From positions 1-64,000 of the forward strand of contig CAYTZG010000003.1 in assembly GCA_964442435.1 (NCBI GenBank): a stretch of 64,000 bases of DNA, read 5' to 3'. Every line of letters starts with the position of its first letter. Position 1 is the first letter of the stretch. The notes under the pieces are model-generated. The model did no database searches, was not told where the DNA came from, and saw nothing but the letters and a program-made list of their open reading frames with translations. Positions 33,778-41,995 of this stretch are shown in pieces. Made by a program: the position numbers and the translations under genes. This DNA comes from CAMXAS01 sp964442435 (GTDB lineage Bacteria > Bacteroidota > Bacteroidia > Bacteroidales > P3).

Positions 33778-35571
33778 TTAGCTATGGCGGCGGTTGTCGA
33801 AGAAACAGCCGTTCTGCTCGTCGCGCCGGCGGTCGTCGCGTTCCACGAAGACGGGCTCCAGCGTATGCGGGTCGAGCCCCGTGTAGAACATCTCGGTGGC
33901 CAGCGTCATGGGCGTGGGCGTAAAGAGCTGAACTTGTTCCAGATGATAGCCCATCGCGCGCGTCTTTTTCGAGAGCGCCTGCATATCCTGCAGGCGGCAG
34001 TTCGGGTGGGCCGAGATGAAATACGGAATCAGCTGCTGGCGCAGGCCCTCGCGGTGGCACACCTCGTCGAAGAACCGCTTGAACCGCACGAACTGTTCGA
34101 ACGGCATCTTGCGCATGGTCTTCAACACGGCGGCTTCGGTATGTTCGGGCGCCACCTTGAGCCGTCCGGAAACGCCCTTACGTATAATGGTCTTAGCGTA
34201 ATCCGTTGCGCCACATTCATTTGTATCGAGGAACGGCACGATTAAATCGTAGCGGATGCCGCTGCCGATAAAGCATTTCTTGATTTTAGGGTGAGCCGAC
34301 ACCTTTTCGAACAGCGCGAGCAGCGGCCGCAGGTCGTGATTCAGGTTCTTGCAAATCGACGGCACGATGCACGAAGGGCGGCTGCAATGGCGGCAGAGGT
34401 CGGTATCCTTGCCCCGCATCAGGTACATATTGGCCGAGGGGCCGCCCAAGTCGCTCAGATAACCCTTGAAGTCGGGCATCTGCGTCACCTGTTCCACCTC
34501 CCTGAGGATGGAGGCCTCGCTGCGGCTCTGCACCTGTTTGCCCTGATGCGCCGAAATCGTGCAGAACGCGCAGCCGCCGAAGCAGCCGCGGTGGATGTTG
34601 ACCGAGTGCCGTATCATCGTGTAGGCGGGGATGTCGCCGCGCGACTTGTATTTGGGATGCGGCAGGCGCGTATAGGGCAGGTCGAACGCGTAGTCGATGG
34701 CGTGGGGGTCGTTTTCGGGCAGCGGATAGGGCGGGTTGATGACCACGGTGCGGTTGCCCACGCCTTGCAGGATGGTCTCGCACGTGATGCGGTTGGAGGC
34801 CGTCTCCACGAGCGCGAAATTGCGGGCCTGCGCCTTCTTGCTTTTCAGGCAGGCTTCGTGCGGCGCCAAAACGATGGCTTCCGGGTAGCGACGATGCACG
34901 GCCTCCACCGGCTCGTCGGCCACGAAGCACACTTGCGGGATGTCGCGGCAACGCTGCAGGGCCTGCGCCCGGTCGAGGCCGCGGCTTTCGGCCTCCGCCA
35001 GCCGGCGGGCGATGTCCGCCACGGGCCGTTCGCCCATGCCATAGACCAGCAGGTCGGCCCCGCTCTCCGCCGCGAACGACGGCAACAGCTTGTCCTGCCA
35101 GTAGTCGTAGTGCGTCACGCGGCGGAGAGAGGCCTCTATGCCGCCCGCCACCACGGGCACGTCGGGAAAGAACCGCTTGAGCATCCGCGTATAGACGAGC
35201 GTCGGGTAGTCGGGCCGAAAGCCGGCCACGCCGCCCGGCGTGTAAGCATCGTCGCTGCGGCGCCGACGGCGGGCGGTGTAATGGTTCACCATCGAGTCCA
35301 TGCTGCCCGCCGATACGCCGAAAAACAAGCGCGGTGCGCCCATCTTGCGGAAGTCCCGCCCGTCGTCGCGCCAGTTGGGTTGAGGTATCAACCCAACCCG
35401 GAAGCCCTCGTGTTCCAGCACCCGGCCAATGACGGCCGCCCCGAACGAGGGGTGGTCCACATAGGCGTCGCCGCTCACCAAAATCACGTCCAACCGCTCC
35501 CAGCCGCGGCTCTCCACCTCTTTTTTCGTGATGGGCAGCCAGTCCGACAGCGGTAATCTCTTATCCGTCAT
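33778..35571 (-). CDS. YgiQ family radical SAM protein
   Basis: 597 residues from ATG 35571; an in-frame TTG at 35580 lies inside the -7 box and is rejected. An N-terminal domain with B12-binding-like fold (LDVILVSGDAYVDHPSFG) precedes the radical SAM core with CFGGCAFC near residue 323. A second Cys group, LCRHCSRPSCIVPSICKN near 394, is typical of the family. The reaction of YgiQ proteins is not established. rpoN follows 37 nt downstream. Confidence 0.9.
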   Translation of the reverse strand: MTDKRLPLSDWLPITKKEVESRGWERLDVILVSGDAYVDHPSFGAAVIGRVLEHEGFRVGLIPQPNWRDDGRDFRKMGAPRLFFGVSAGSMDSMVNHYTARRRRRSDDAYTPGGVAGFRPDYPTLVYTRMLKRFFPDVPVVAGGIEASLRRVTHYDYWQDKLLPSFAAESGADLLVYGMGERPVADIARRLAEAESRGLDRAQALQRCRDIPQVCFVADEPVEAVHRRYPEAIVLAPHEACLKSKKAQARNFALVETASNRITCETILQGVGNRTVVINPPYPLPENDPHAIDYAFDLPYTRLPHPKYKSRGDIPAYTMIRHSVNIHRGCFGGCAFCTISAHQGKQVQSRSEASILREVEQVTQMPDFKGYLSDLGGPSANMYLMRGKDTDLCRHCSRPSCIVPSICKNLNHDLRPLLALFEKVSAHPKIKKCFIGSGIRYDLIVPFLDTNECGATDYAKTIIRKGVSGRLKVAPEHTEAAVLKTMRKMPFEQFVRFKRFFDEVCHREGLRQQLIPYFISAHPNCRLQDMQALSKKTRAMGYHLEQVQLFTPTPMTLATEMFYTGLDPHTLEPVFVERDDRRRDEQNGCFFDNRRHS

Positions 35572-35577
35572 AATCCA

Positions 35578-35585
35578 CAAAGATA
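35578..35585 (-). promoter_or_regulatory. -7 box directly before ygiQ
   Basis: CAAAGATA on the plus strand is TATCTTTG on the minus strand, ending 6 nt before the ygiQ ATG; the mRNA would be leaderless or nearly so. Confidence 0.55.
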
Positions 35586-35659
35586 CGTTATTTTCTAAGT
35601 TTTATTAAGAATAATCCCTTGGAGGACGGGAGAATTGGCATTAGTTTTACAAACTCGAT

Positions 35660-36091
35660 ATGGATATGGAAAAGAAATATGTGCAAAAAGTGATACCGCA
35701 CGTATCGACGGAGCGGTATAAAAAGATGACTTCTTTAGAATTAAGGAAGGAAGCCATTTTGGTGTTTAATGCCACTTGTAAAGGTAAAGTCGTAAAGAAT
35801 TTACATACGGGTATACCTGTTAGGTTGGTTTCTGGCAAAAAGACTGCCTATGGGGAGGCCATATACAGCAAGAAAGTAGCTGTAATGCCTATGCTTATTT
35901 CCTTAATAGAAAATGCCCGTTATTCTAATTGGGGGGCTCGGAAAGTACAAGATCCAAAAAATGTTATAGGTTATTATAATTTCAAAGCCTATGTTTTTAT
36001 TGACAACAAAAAAGAGTGTGTACGGTTGGCGGTACGCGCTATGTCGAACGGGGCTTTTTATTACAATGTGGAAGTGAACAAGAAGCAATAA
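35660..36091 (+). CDS. Orphan protein with LPD3-like domain
   Basis: 143 residues. The segment from about 33 to 140 (VFNATCKGKVVKNLHTGIPVRLVSGKK, SLIENARYSNWG, then FKAYVFIDNKKECVRLAVRAMSNGAFYYNVEV) resembles the LPD3 type of large polyvalent protein-associated domain, usually found in very large phage or plasmid proteins and near BECR-fold nucleases. That identification is from memory of the pattern and is tentative. The gene is strikingly AT-rich compared with its neighbours, pointing to recent transfer. It stands alone between ygiQ and the ribosomal protein genes and is followed by a long-stem hairpin. A MEKK start two codons later is equally possible. Confidence 0.6.
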   Translation: MDMEKKYVQKVIPHVSTERYKKMTSLELRKEAILVFNATCKGKVVKNLHTGIPVRLVSGKKTAYGEAIYSKKVAVMPMLISLIENARYSNWGARKVQDPKNVIGYYNFKAYVFIDNKKECVRLAVRAMSNGAFYYNVEVNKKQ

Positions 36092-36093
36092 AA

Positions 36094-36144
36094 AAAGAGT
36101 GTTGGCTTCGGGTATAGGTTGGTTACTATGGCTCAACACTCTTT
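36094..36144 (+). terminator. Hairpin after the LPD3-like gene
   Basis: Perfect 11-bp inverted repeat AAAGAGTGTTG / CAACACTCTTT separated by 29 nt. The large loop and short T-run make it a weaker terminator candidate. Confidence 0.5.
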
Positions 36145-36198
36145 AAAGCATCATCCGATGCTGGTTACAAAGATACGAAAAAATAACAAAAGGACAAT

Positions 36199-36233
36199 AA
36201 AAAAGGGGGAAAACCTTGCGGTTCGCCCCCTTC
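36199..36233 (-). terminator. Terminator of rplU-rpmA
   Basis: On the minus strand GAAGGGGG, loop, CCCCCTTTTTT: a GC stem followed by a T-run, 18 nt after the rpmA stop. Confidence 0.8.
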
Positions 36234-36250
36234 ATGCGCGTTACGCGATG

Positions 36251-36511
36251 TTAGTTCTCGGCCGGAACGACCGAAACATAAGACCGGTTGTCGCGTTTAC
36301 GTTTAAACTGTACCGTACCGTCAACCAGGGCGAACAGCGTATGATCCTTGCCCATACCCACGTTCGTGTCCGGGTGGTATTTCGTACCTCTCTGACGGAT
36401 GATGATATTGCCGGCCGTGGCCGCCTGACCACCGAATATCTTTACGCCCAAACGTTTGCTTTCTGATTCGCGGCCGTTGTCGGAACTACCGACGCCTTTT
36501 TTGTGTGCCAT
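36251..36511 (-). CDS. rpmA: 50S ribosomal protein L27
   Basis: 86 residues. Begins MAHKKGVGSSDNGRESESKRLGVKIFGGQ, the typical N-terminus with no Firmicutes-type cleavable leader, then AGNIIIRQRGTKYHPDTNVGMGKDHTLFAL. The N-terminal tail reaches the peptidyl-transferase centre. Second gene of the rplU-rpmA operon, 12 nt after rplU. Confidence 0.97.
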   Translation of the reverse strand: MAHKKGVGSSDNGRESESKRLGVKIFGGQAATAGNIIIRQRGTKYHPDTNVGMGKDHTLFALVDGTVQFKRKRDNRSYVSVVPAEN

Positions 36512-36523
36512 GGCTTCTCTGTT

Positions 36524-36832
36524 TTAAGCGATTTTTTCGATTTGAATTTCAGTCAAGGAAGAACGGAAACCGTTGCGTTTACGGTAGCCTTTTCTTCTTT
36601 TCTTTTTGAAAATGATAACTTTGTCGCCCTTAAGGTGGGACAAAACCTTAGCCGTAACCTTAGCACCGCTCACAAAGGGCGTGCCTACCTGAATCTGGCC
36701 GTCGAGGTCTTTGAGGAGAACGTGATCGAACTCCACCGTGGCCCCTTCTTCAGCCTCCAGGCGATTGACAAACAGCTTCTGGCTCTCTTGAACCTTCATC
36801 TGCTGCCCGGCTATATCCACAATTGCGTACAT
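36524..36832 (-). CDS. rplU: 50S ribosomal protein L21
   Basis: 102 residues from MYAIVDIAGQQMKV, which is the family's usual N-terminus; the frame is open upstream to 36943 but passes through the promoter. The basic C-terminal KKKRRKGYRKRNGFR segment that binds 23S rRNA is present. First gene of the operon, leader about 45 nt. Confidence 0.97.
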   Translation of the reverse strand: MYAIVDIAGQQMKVQESQKLFVNRLEAEEGATVEFDHVLLKDLDGQIQVGTPFVSGAKVTAKVLSHLKGDKVIIFKKKRRKGYRKRNGFRSSLTEIQIEKIA

Positions 36833-36881
36833 AACAGTAAGTTGTTTAAAATTTTTTACCAACAGGTTTTCAACAGGGCGG

Positions 36882-36912
36882 CAAAGATAAGGACAATATT
36901 CCGAATATGCAA
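36882..36912 (-). promoter_or_regulatory. Promoter of rplU-rpmA
   Basis: Minus-strand TATCTTTG (plus 36882-36889) with TTG (plus 36910-36912) 20 nt upstream. It nearly overlaps the divergent -7 box at 36922. Confidence 0.75.
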
Positions 36913-36921
36913 GTTTTTGAC

Positions 36922-36929
36922 TAAATTTG
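36922..36929 (+). promoter_or_regulatory. -7 box of the flavodoxin-like lipoprotein gene
   Basis: TAAATTTG matches TAnnTTTG, 22 nt before the ATG at 36952. No matching -33 element was found. The divergent rplU promoter occupies the same few dozen bases. Confidence 0.55.
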
Positions 36930-36951
36930 CGCTCATTAAACATACGGAACC

Positions 36952-37785
36952 ATGAAGTATTTGTCGTTTCTGACGGTGGCCGCCGTGGCCGTCGTTACTT
37001 TCGCTTGCGGTTCGGCCAAACGGCCGGCGGCGGACCAGGCCGGCGCCCAACCCGGCAAGATATTGGTGTTGTACTATTCACAGACGGGTGTGACCGATAA
37101 GGTGGCGCGGGAATTGGCGCGTCAGACGGGCGCGGATATGGAACGCATAGAGGCCGTGACGCCGTATGCGGGCACCTACGAAGAGACGATTGCCCGTTGC
37201 AAGGAAGAAATGGAACAGGGGCTTGTACCGGACATCCGGCCGTTGCAGAGCGCCGTAGAGGACTACGATGTCATTTTCCTCGGCTATCCCGTTTGGTTCG
37301 GCACCTACGCGCGCCCCGTCATGCGGCTCGTGCAACGGTACGGTTTCGCCGGCAAGACCGTGGTGCCTTTCGCCACGTTCGGGAGCGGCGGATTGCAGGC
37401 TTCGACGGATTCCTTGCGGCAGGCGTTGCCGCAGGCCGATGTCAAGGCCGGCTTCGGCATTCGGGAAGTCCACAGCGACCAAGCCGCCTCCAGAATCAAC
37501 CGTTTCCTGATAGAGAACGGCTATGTGGCCGGCGAGGTGGAAGCCTTGGCCGCCTATAGCGAACAAACGCCGGTAACGCCGGAGCAGACGGCCATCTTCA
37601 ACGAGGCCTGCGCCGGCTACAAATACCCGCTCGGCACGCCTGTGTCGGCCGGTTGGCGCGAGACCGCCGAAAGCATCGACTACCGGTTTGTGGCCGACAA
37701 CGGCCGCGGCGGCACGTCCGTCATCTTCATCACGGTGCCGAAAGACGGCAACGGCCAGGCCGAGTTCACGGAAGTGGTGCGGTAG
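36952..37785 (+). CDS. Flavodoxin-like lipoprotein
   Basis: 277 residues. A lipoprotein signal ends in FAC at about residue 19-20. Residues 35-185 are a flavodoxin fold: phosphate loop YYSQTGVTDKVA near 43, YDVIFLGYPVWFGTYARPV near 105 and a third flavin-contact segment FATFGSGGL near 140. A C-terminal domain of about 80 residues follows. Likely a membrane-tethered FMN electron carrier or quinone reductase outside the cytoplasm, or facing it if the signal is misread; partner unknown. Confidence 0.85.
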   Translation: MKYLSFLTVAAVAVVTFACGSAKRPAADQAGAQPGKILVLYYSQTGVTDKVARELARQTGADMERIEAVTPYAGTYEETIARCKEEMEQGLVPDIRPLQSAVEDYDVIFLGYPVWFGTYARPVMRLVQRYGFAGKTVVPFATFGSGGLQASTDSLRQALPQADVKAGFGIREVHSDQAASRINRFLIENGYVAGEVEALAAYSEQTPVTPEQTAIFNEACAGYKYPLGTPVSAGWRETAESIDYRFVADNGRGGTSVIFITVPKDGNGQAEFTEVVR

Positions 37786-37831
37786 GCGGAAAGAAAGTAA
37801 ATGAGATTTAATAGGTTTTAATACTAAAGAT

Positions 37832-39103
37832 ATGCTACAGCTTCAGGTTATCCGGGAACAGACGCAGGAGGTCATCCGGAAATTGGAAAAGAAACATTTC
37901 GCGCAGGCGGAAGCCGTCATCAAGGAGGTTTTGGACACGGACGGGCTCCGTCGCAAGACGCAGCAGGAGTTGGACGCCTGCCTGGCGCAGAGCAAGAAGG
38001 CCGCCAAGGAAATCGGCGCGCTGATGGGGCAGGGGCGCAAGGAGGAGGCGCAGGCCCTCTCCGGACAGACCGGCACGCTCAAGGAGCAGGCCAAGGCTCT
38101 GACGCAGCAGCTCAACGACTGTGACGAGAAGTTGAAACGCCTGCTCTATACGATTCCCAACACACCGCACGAGTCGGTGCCCGAAGGCCGCACGGCCGAA
38201 GACAACCACGTGGAACGGCAGGTGGGCGAAATTCCCGATTTGCCGGCCTCCGCGCTGCCGCACTGGGAGCTGGCCGCCAAATATCAGCTCATCGATTTCG
38301 AACTCGGCAACAAGATAACGGGGGCGGGCTTCCCCGTCTATAAGGGCAAGGGCGCCCGTCTGCAACGCGCGCTCATCAATTTCTTCCTCGACCGGGCGGT
38401 CAAGGCCGGCTACTTGGAAATCATGCCGCCGCTCGTGGTCAACGAGGCGTCGGGCTACGGCACGGGCCAGCTGCCCGACAAGGACGCGCAGATGTATCAT
38501 GTGGGGCTCGACAACCTGTATCTCATTCCCACGGCTGAGGTGCCCGTCACCAACCTTTACCGCGACGTCATGCTCTCGGAAAAAGACCTGCCCGTCAAGA
38601 ACGCCGCCTATTCGGCCTGCTTCCGTCGCGAGGCCGGCTCCTACGGCAAGGACGTGCGCGGGCTCAACCGGCTCCACCAGTTCGACAAGGTGGAGATCGT
38701 GCGCATCGAAAAGCCCGAAGTGTCTTACGAGGCCTTGGAGGAGATGTGCCGTCACGTGGGTTCCCTCATCGAGGAGCTGGAACTGCCTTACCGCGTGCTG
38801 CGGCTCTGCGGCGGCGACATGAGCTTCACCTCCGCCCTGACGTTCGATTTCGAGGTGTTCTCGGCCGCGCAGAAGCGTTGGCTGGAAGTGAGCTCGGTGT
38901 CCAATTTCGAGACCTATCAGTCCAACCGCATGAAGTTGCGTTACAAGGACGCCGCCGGCAAGACCGTGTTGCCGCATACGCTCAACGGCAGCGCCATCGC
39001 CCTGCCGCGCATCGTGGCCGCCTTGCTGGAGAACCATCAGGACGCCGACGGCATCCGCATCCCCAAGGCGTTGGTGGAATTCACGGGCTTCGACCGGATT
39101 TAA
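37832..39103 (+). CDS. serS: Seryl-tRNA synthetase
   Basis: 423 residues. An N-terminal coiled-coil arm (about 1-105) binds tRNA-Ser; the class II core shows motif 2 FRREAGSYGKDVRGLNRLHQFDKVE near 268 and motif 3 NGSAIALPRIVAALLENHQ near 385. It is followed after 13 nt by the TPR protein gene, then rsmA, in one plus-strand run. Confidence 0.97.
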   Translation: MLQLQVIREQTQEVIRKLEKKHFAQAEAVIKEVLDTDGLRRKTQQELDACLAQSKKAAKEIGALMGQGRKEEAQALSGQTGTLKEQAKALTQQLNDCDEKLKRLLYTIPNTPHESVPEGRTAEDNHVERQVGEIPDLPASALPHWELAAKYQLIDFELGNKITGAGFPVYKGKGARLQRALINFFLDRAVKAGYLEIMPPLVVNEASGYGTGQLPDKDAQMYHVGLDNLYLIPTAEVPVTNLYRDVMLSEKDLPVKNAAYSACFRREAGSYGKDVRGLNRLHQFDKVEIVRIEKPEVSYEALEEMCRHVGSLIEELELPYRVLRLCGGDMSFTSALTFDFEVFSAAQKRWLEVSSVSNFETYQSNRMKLRYKDAAGKTVLPHTLNGSAIALPRIVAALLENHQDADGIRIPKALVEFTGFDRI

Positions 39104-39116
39104 GCCCCTTTTTCCC

Positions 39117-41168
39117 ATGCGGTATCTATCCGTAGGCTTGGGCTTGCTGTGCTTTCTGTGCGTGCAGAACCCGGTTTCCGCGGGGATGTCTGCGGTTTCG
39201 GGTGACCCGACGGGCCGGCTTGCGCCGGAGACGGCGGCGGTTGCGCCGCCGGACGGCAACACGTGGCAGGCGGCCGCGCGTCTGGCGCAGAGCGGCAACT
39301 ACGAGAAAGCGGCGGCGCTGTATGCCTCGGCCTACGCGCAAGACCCCAACCCCATCCTCTACCGGCAATATCTGGAAGTTTTGCTGAAACTCGACCGCTA
39401 CAAGGAGGCCGAGGCATTGGCCTTGCGGCAGCTGCGGTCGGCCGCCAAGGGCGGGCGCGACGGCCTGCCGCAAGCCCCCGCGCGGTACTGTGTGGATTTG
39501 GGACAAATCTACCTGGCGCAGGGCGCCGCGTCCAAAGCGCAGAAGGCTTTTTTACAGGCCGTGGACGACTATTGGGCGCAGGGCGGTGTGGGGGCCGGCG
39601 TCAGTCTCGACGAGCTGTCGGAGGCGCTTTGGACGCAGTCCGGTACCGCGCGCTACAGCGCCGCGCTTTATGAGGCGGGGCGTCGGGCGCAGCCGTCGGC
39701 TCAGGCCGACGGTTGCCAGCCGTTTGCCTACGAGCTGTTCAAGGCCTATCTGCATCTGGGGCAGATGGACCGCATGACGGCGGAGGCCCTGTGCTTCGTC
39801 CAAACTCAAAGGGAAGGCCGTGAAGGCGCCTACGACGAGGCCATGGCGCAAATAGAAGCCGACTGGCAGGCCTATTTCTACCAGACCGCCCACAACTCGC
39901 CCGCCGCCCCGTCCGTCCCGTCCCCGGCTTTCCGTCTCAAGAAATCCCTCTACGCCTATTGGCAGAAAGACCCGCTGAACCGTGAAGTGGCCGAATGGCT
40001 CCGTTGGGTGGCCCTGCAGGACGGCGACTATGAAGAGGCCCTCCGTATGGCCGCCGCGTTCAAGGACTTCCATTACGACGGCGGGGTCAAAATATTGGAA
40101 ACCATCCGTTTGGTTATAGAAAACGGTGCCGATGCCGTGGCCGTCACCGCCCTGGAGCGTCTGTCGGCGCAGGCGGTGGAACACCCCGACGACTATCTGC
40201 CGGACGTCCGCCGGGCGGCGCGCCAGGAGCTGCTCGGCCTGCAGTTCCGCCGCTTGGAGCAGGGCCGCCTGACCGACAGTGCGGAACTCGCGCGGCTCAA
40301 GGCCGATTACGAAACGCTGTGGCGGCAGAGCCCGCAGGCGGCCGCCGACCCGCAGCTGTGGCCCGTGGCGCGCAACCTCGCGCGTATATACGCTTACTAC
40401 ACGCACGAGGATACGGCGGCCGAAGCCCTGATGGAAAGCTGCATCGCGCAGGGGCGTGTGCCGGCGCGCCGCAAGGCGGAGATGAAGACCGAATACGCCG
40501 ATATGCTGTTGTTCATGGGCAAGACGTGGGACGCCATGTTGCTCTACGCGCAGGTGGAAAAAGACTTCAAGCAGGATGCCGTGGGCTTCTACGCCAAGCT
40601 GCAGACGGCCCGGCTGTCCTACTATGTGGGCGAGTTCGAATGGGCGTTGTCGCAGTTGGAAGTGCTGCGCGCGGCCACGTCCAAGCTCATCGCCAACGAC
40701 GCCATGGAACTCTCCCTGCTCATCAAGGAAAACAACAATGCCGACAGCACCTACGCCGGCCTGCGCCGCGTGGCGCGCGCCGACGCGCTGACCTACCGCC
40801 GGCTCTACGGGCCGGCCCTGCAGGTGCTTGACAGCGTGCTCCGGATGCCGGGCGAGAGCCAGCTCCACGACGACGTCCACTACAAGAAAGCGCAGATCTA
40901 CCGGCAGACGGATTCCATAGAAGCTGCCCTCGCGGCCTTGCAGCACGTCTATCGGCAGCCGGCGGGGCAACCCGCCTCCCTCTGGGCCGACGACGCGCTG
41001 TTGCAGGCTTCGGCCTGTTACGAGGCCTTGGGGCGGACTGAAGAAGCCATGGCGGCCTGCCGCGAACTGTTCACGCGCTTCCCGTCCTCCCTGCTCGCGC
41101 CCCAGGCCATCGAACGCTACCGCGTCCTGCGGGATATGTCAAATACCGATAAAACCACCGATTTATGA
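39117..41168 (+). CDS. Secreted tetratricopeptide-repeat protein
   Basis: 683 residues. Signal peptide about 1-23 (ending SAG). The rest is alpha-helical with TPR-like repeats throughout, for example near 50-115 (AARLAQSGNYEKAAALYASAYAQDPNPILYRQYLEVLL), 445-480 and 540-600. Probably a periplasmic scaffold or assembly factor; no catalytic domain seen. It lies between serS and rsmA, overlapping rsmA by 4 nt, which argues for translational coupling. The specific role is unknown. Confidence 0.8.
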   Translation: MRYLSVGLGLLCFLCVQNPVSAGMSAVSGDPTGRLAPETAAVAPPDGNTWQAAARLAQSGNYEKAAALYASAYAQDPNPILYRQYLEVLLKLDRYKEAEALALRQLRSAAKGGRDGLPQAPARYCVDLGQIYLAQGAASKAQKAFLQAVDDYWAQGGVGAGVSLDELSEALWTQSGTARYSAALYEAGRRAQPSAQADGCQPFAYELFKAYLHLGQMDRMTAEALCFVQTQREGREGAYDEAMAQIEADWQAYFYQTAHNSPAAPSVPSPAFRLKKSLYAYWQKDPLNREVAEWLRWVALQDGDYEEALRMAAAFKDFHYDGGVKILETIRLVIENGADAVAVTALERLSAQAVEHPDDYLPDVRRAARQELLGLQFRRLEQGRLTDSAELARLKADYETLWRQSPQAAADPQLWPVARNLARIYAYYTHEDTAAEALMESCIAQGRVPARRKAEMKTEYADMLLFMGKTWDAMLLYAQVEKDFKQDAVGFYAKLQTARLSYYVGEFEWALSQLEVLRAATSKLIANDAMELSLLIKENNNADSTYAGLRRVARADALTYRRLYGPALQVLDSVLRMPGESQLHDDVHYKKAQIYRQTDSIEAALAALQHVYRQPAGQPASLWADDALLQASACYEALGRTEEAMAACRELFTRFPSSLLAPQAIERYRVLRDMSNTDKTTDL

Positions 41169-41995
41169 AATCCGCCCGTCCGTTCCGTCCGTCCTCGCCG
41201 GTTCAGGCTAAAAAATCCTTGGGACAGCATTTCCTGCGCAATGCGGCCGTGGCCGAGCGCATCGCCCGCACGTTGGAAGACGCTGCCTTTCCGCCCGACA
41301 TATTGGAGATAGGCCCCGGCATGGGCATCCTGACGCAGTTCCTGTGGCAATTGCCGGGCCGCCGCGTCAACATGGTGGAACTCGACCGCGAGTCCGTGGC
41401 CTACCTGCAGGCCACCTATCCCGACAAGACGACCGACGGGCAGCTGCTGTCCGCCGATTTCCTGAAACTGGAGCTGGACACGCTCTTCGAGGGCCGTCCG
41501 TTCTGCCTGATAGGGAATTATCCTTACAACATCTCGTCGCAGATTCTGTTCAAGGCCGTGGAACACCGCCACCGCATCCCCGTCATCTCCGGTATGTTCC
41601 AAAAGGAAGTGGCCGAACGCGTGGCGGCGGGGCCGGGCAGCAAGACCTACGGCATACTGAGCGTTTGGGTGCAGGCGTTTTACGAGGCCGAATACCTGTT
41701 TACGGTAGAGCCCTGCGAGTTCAATCCATCGCCACAGGTGCGCTCCGGCGTCATCCGTCTCATCCGCAAATCCGATTACCGTCTGCCCTGCGACGAGGCC
41801 CTGTTCCTCAAGGTGGTCAAGGCCGCGTTCGGCCAAAGGCGCAAGACGCTGCGCAACGCGCTCCGGGCGTTGGAGGCCGGCCAGCCGTCCACGGCGGTCA
41901 ATTTTGCGGCGGTTCCCGAACGCTATCTGTCGCTCCGCGCCGAACAGCTCGCCGTTTCAGACTTCGTCACGCTGACGCAGGCGCTCGCGGGCTAA
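41165..41995 (+). CDS. rsmA: 16S rRNA (adenine(1518)/(1519)-N6) dimethyltransferase
   Basis: 276 residues. KsgA family: KKSLGQHFLRN near residue 18, SAM-binding EIGPGMGILTQFL near 44 and the catalytic NYPYNISSQIL near 118 (NLPY-type). It dimethylates two adjacent adenines near the 3' end of 16S rRNA. Overlaps the upstream TPR gene by 4 nt and the convergent AraC-type gene by 39 nt at its 3' end. Confidence 0.96.
   Translation: MKSARPFRPSSPVQAKKSLGQHFLRNAAVAERIARTLEDAAFPPDILEIGPGMGILTQFLWQLPGRRVNMVELDRESVAYLQATYPDKTTDGQLLSADFLKLELDTLFEGRPFCLIGNYPYNISSQILFKAVEHRHRIPVISGMFQKEVAERVAAGPGSKTYGILSVWVQAFYEAEYLFTVEPCEFNPSPQVRSGVIRLIRKSDYRLPCDEALFLKVVKAAFGQRRKTLRNALRALEAGQPSTAVNFAAVPERYLSLRAEQLAVSDFVTLTQALAG

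Noticed and set aside
38205..38222. Sixth parS-like site in serS
   Set aside because: ACCACGTGGAAC has only one matching arm and lies in coding sequence; judged a chance match.
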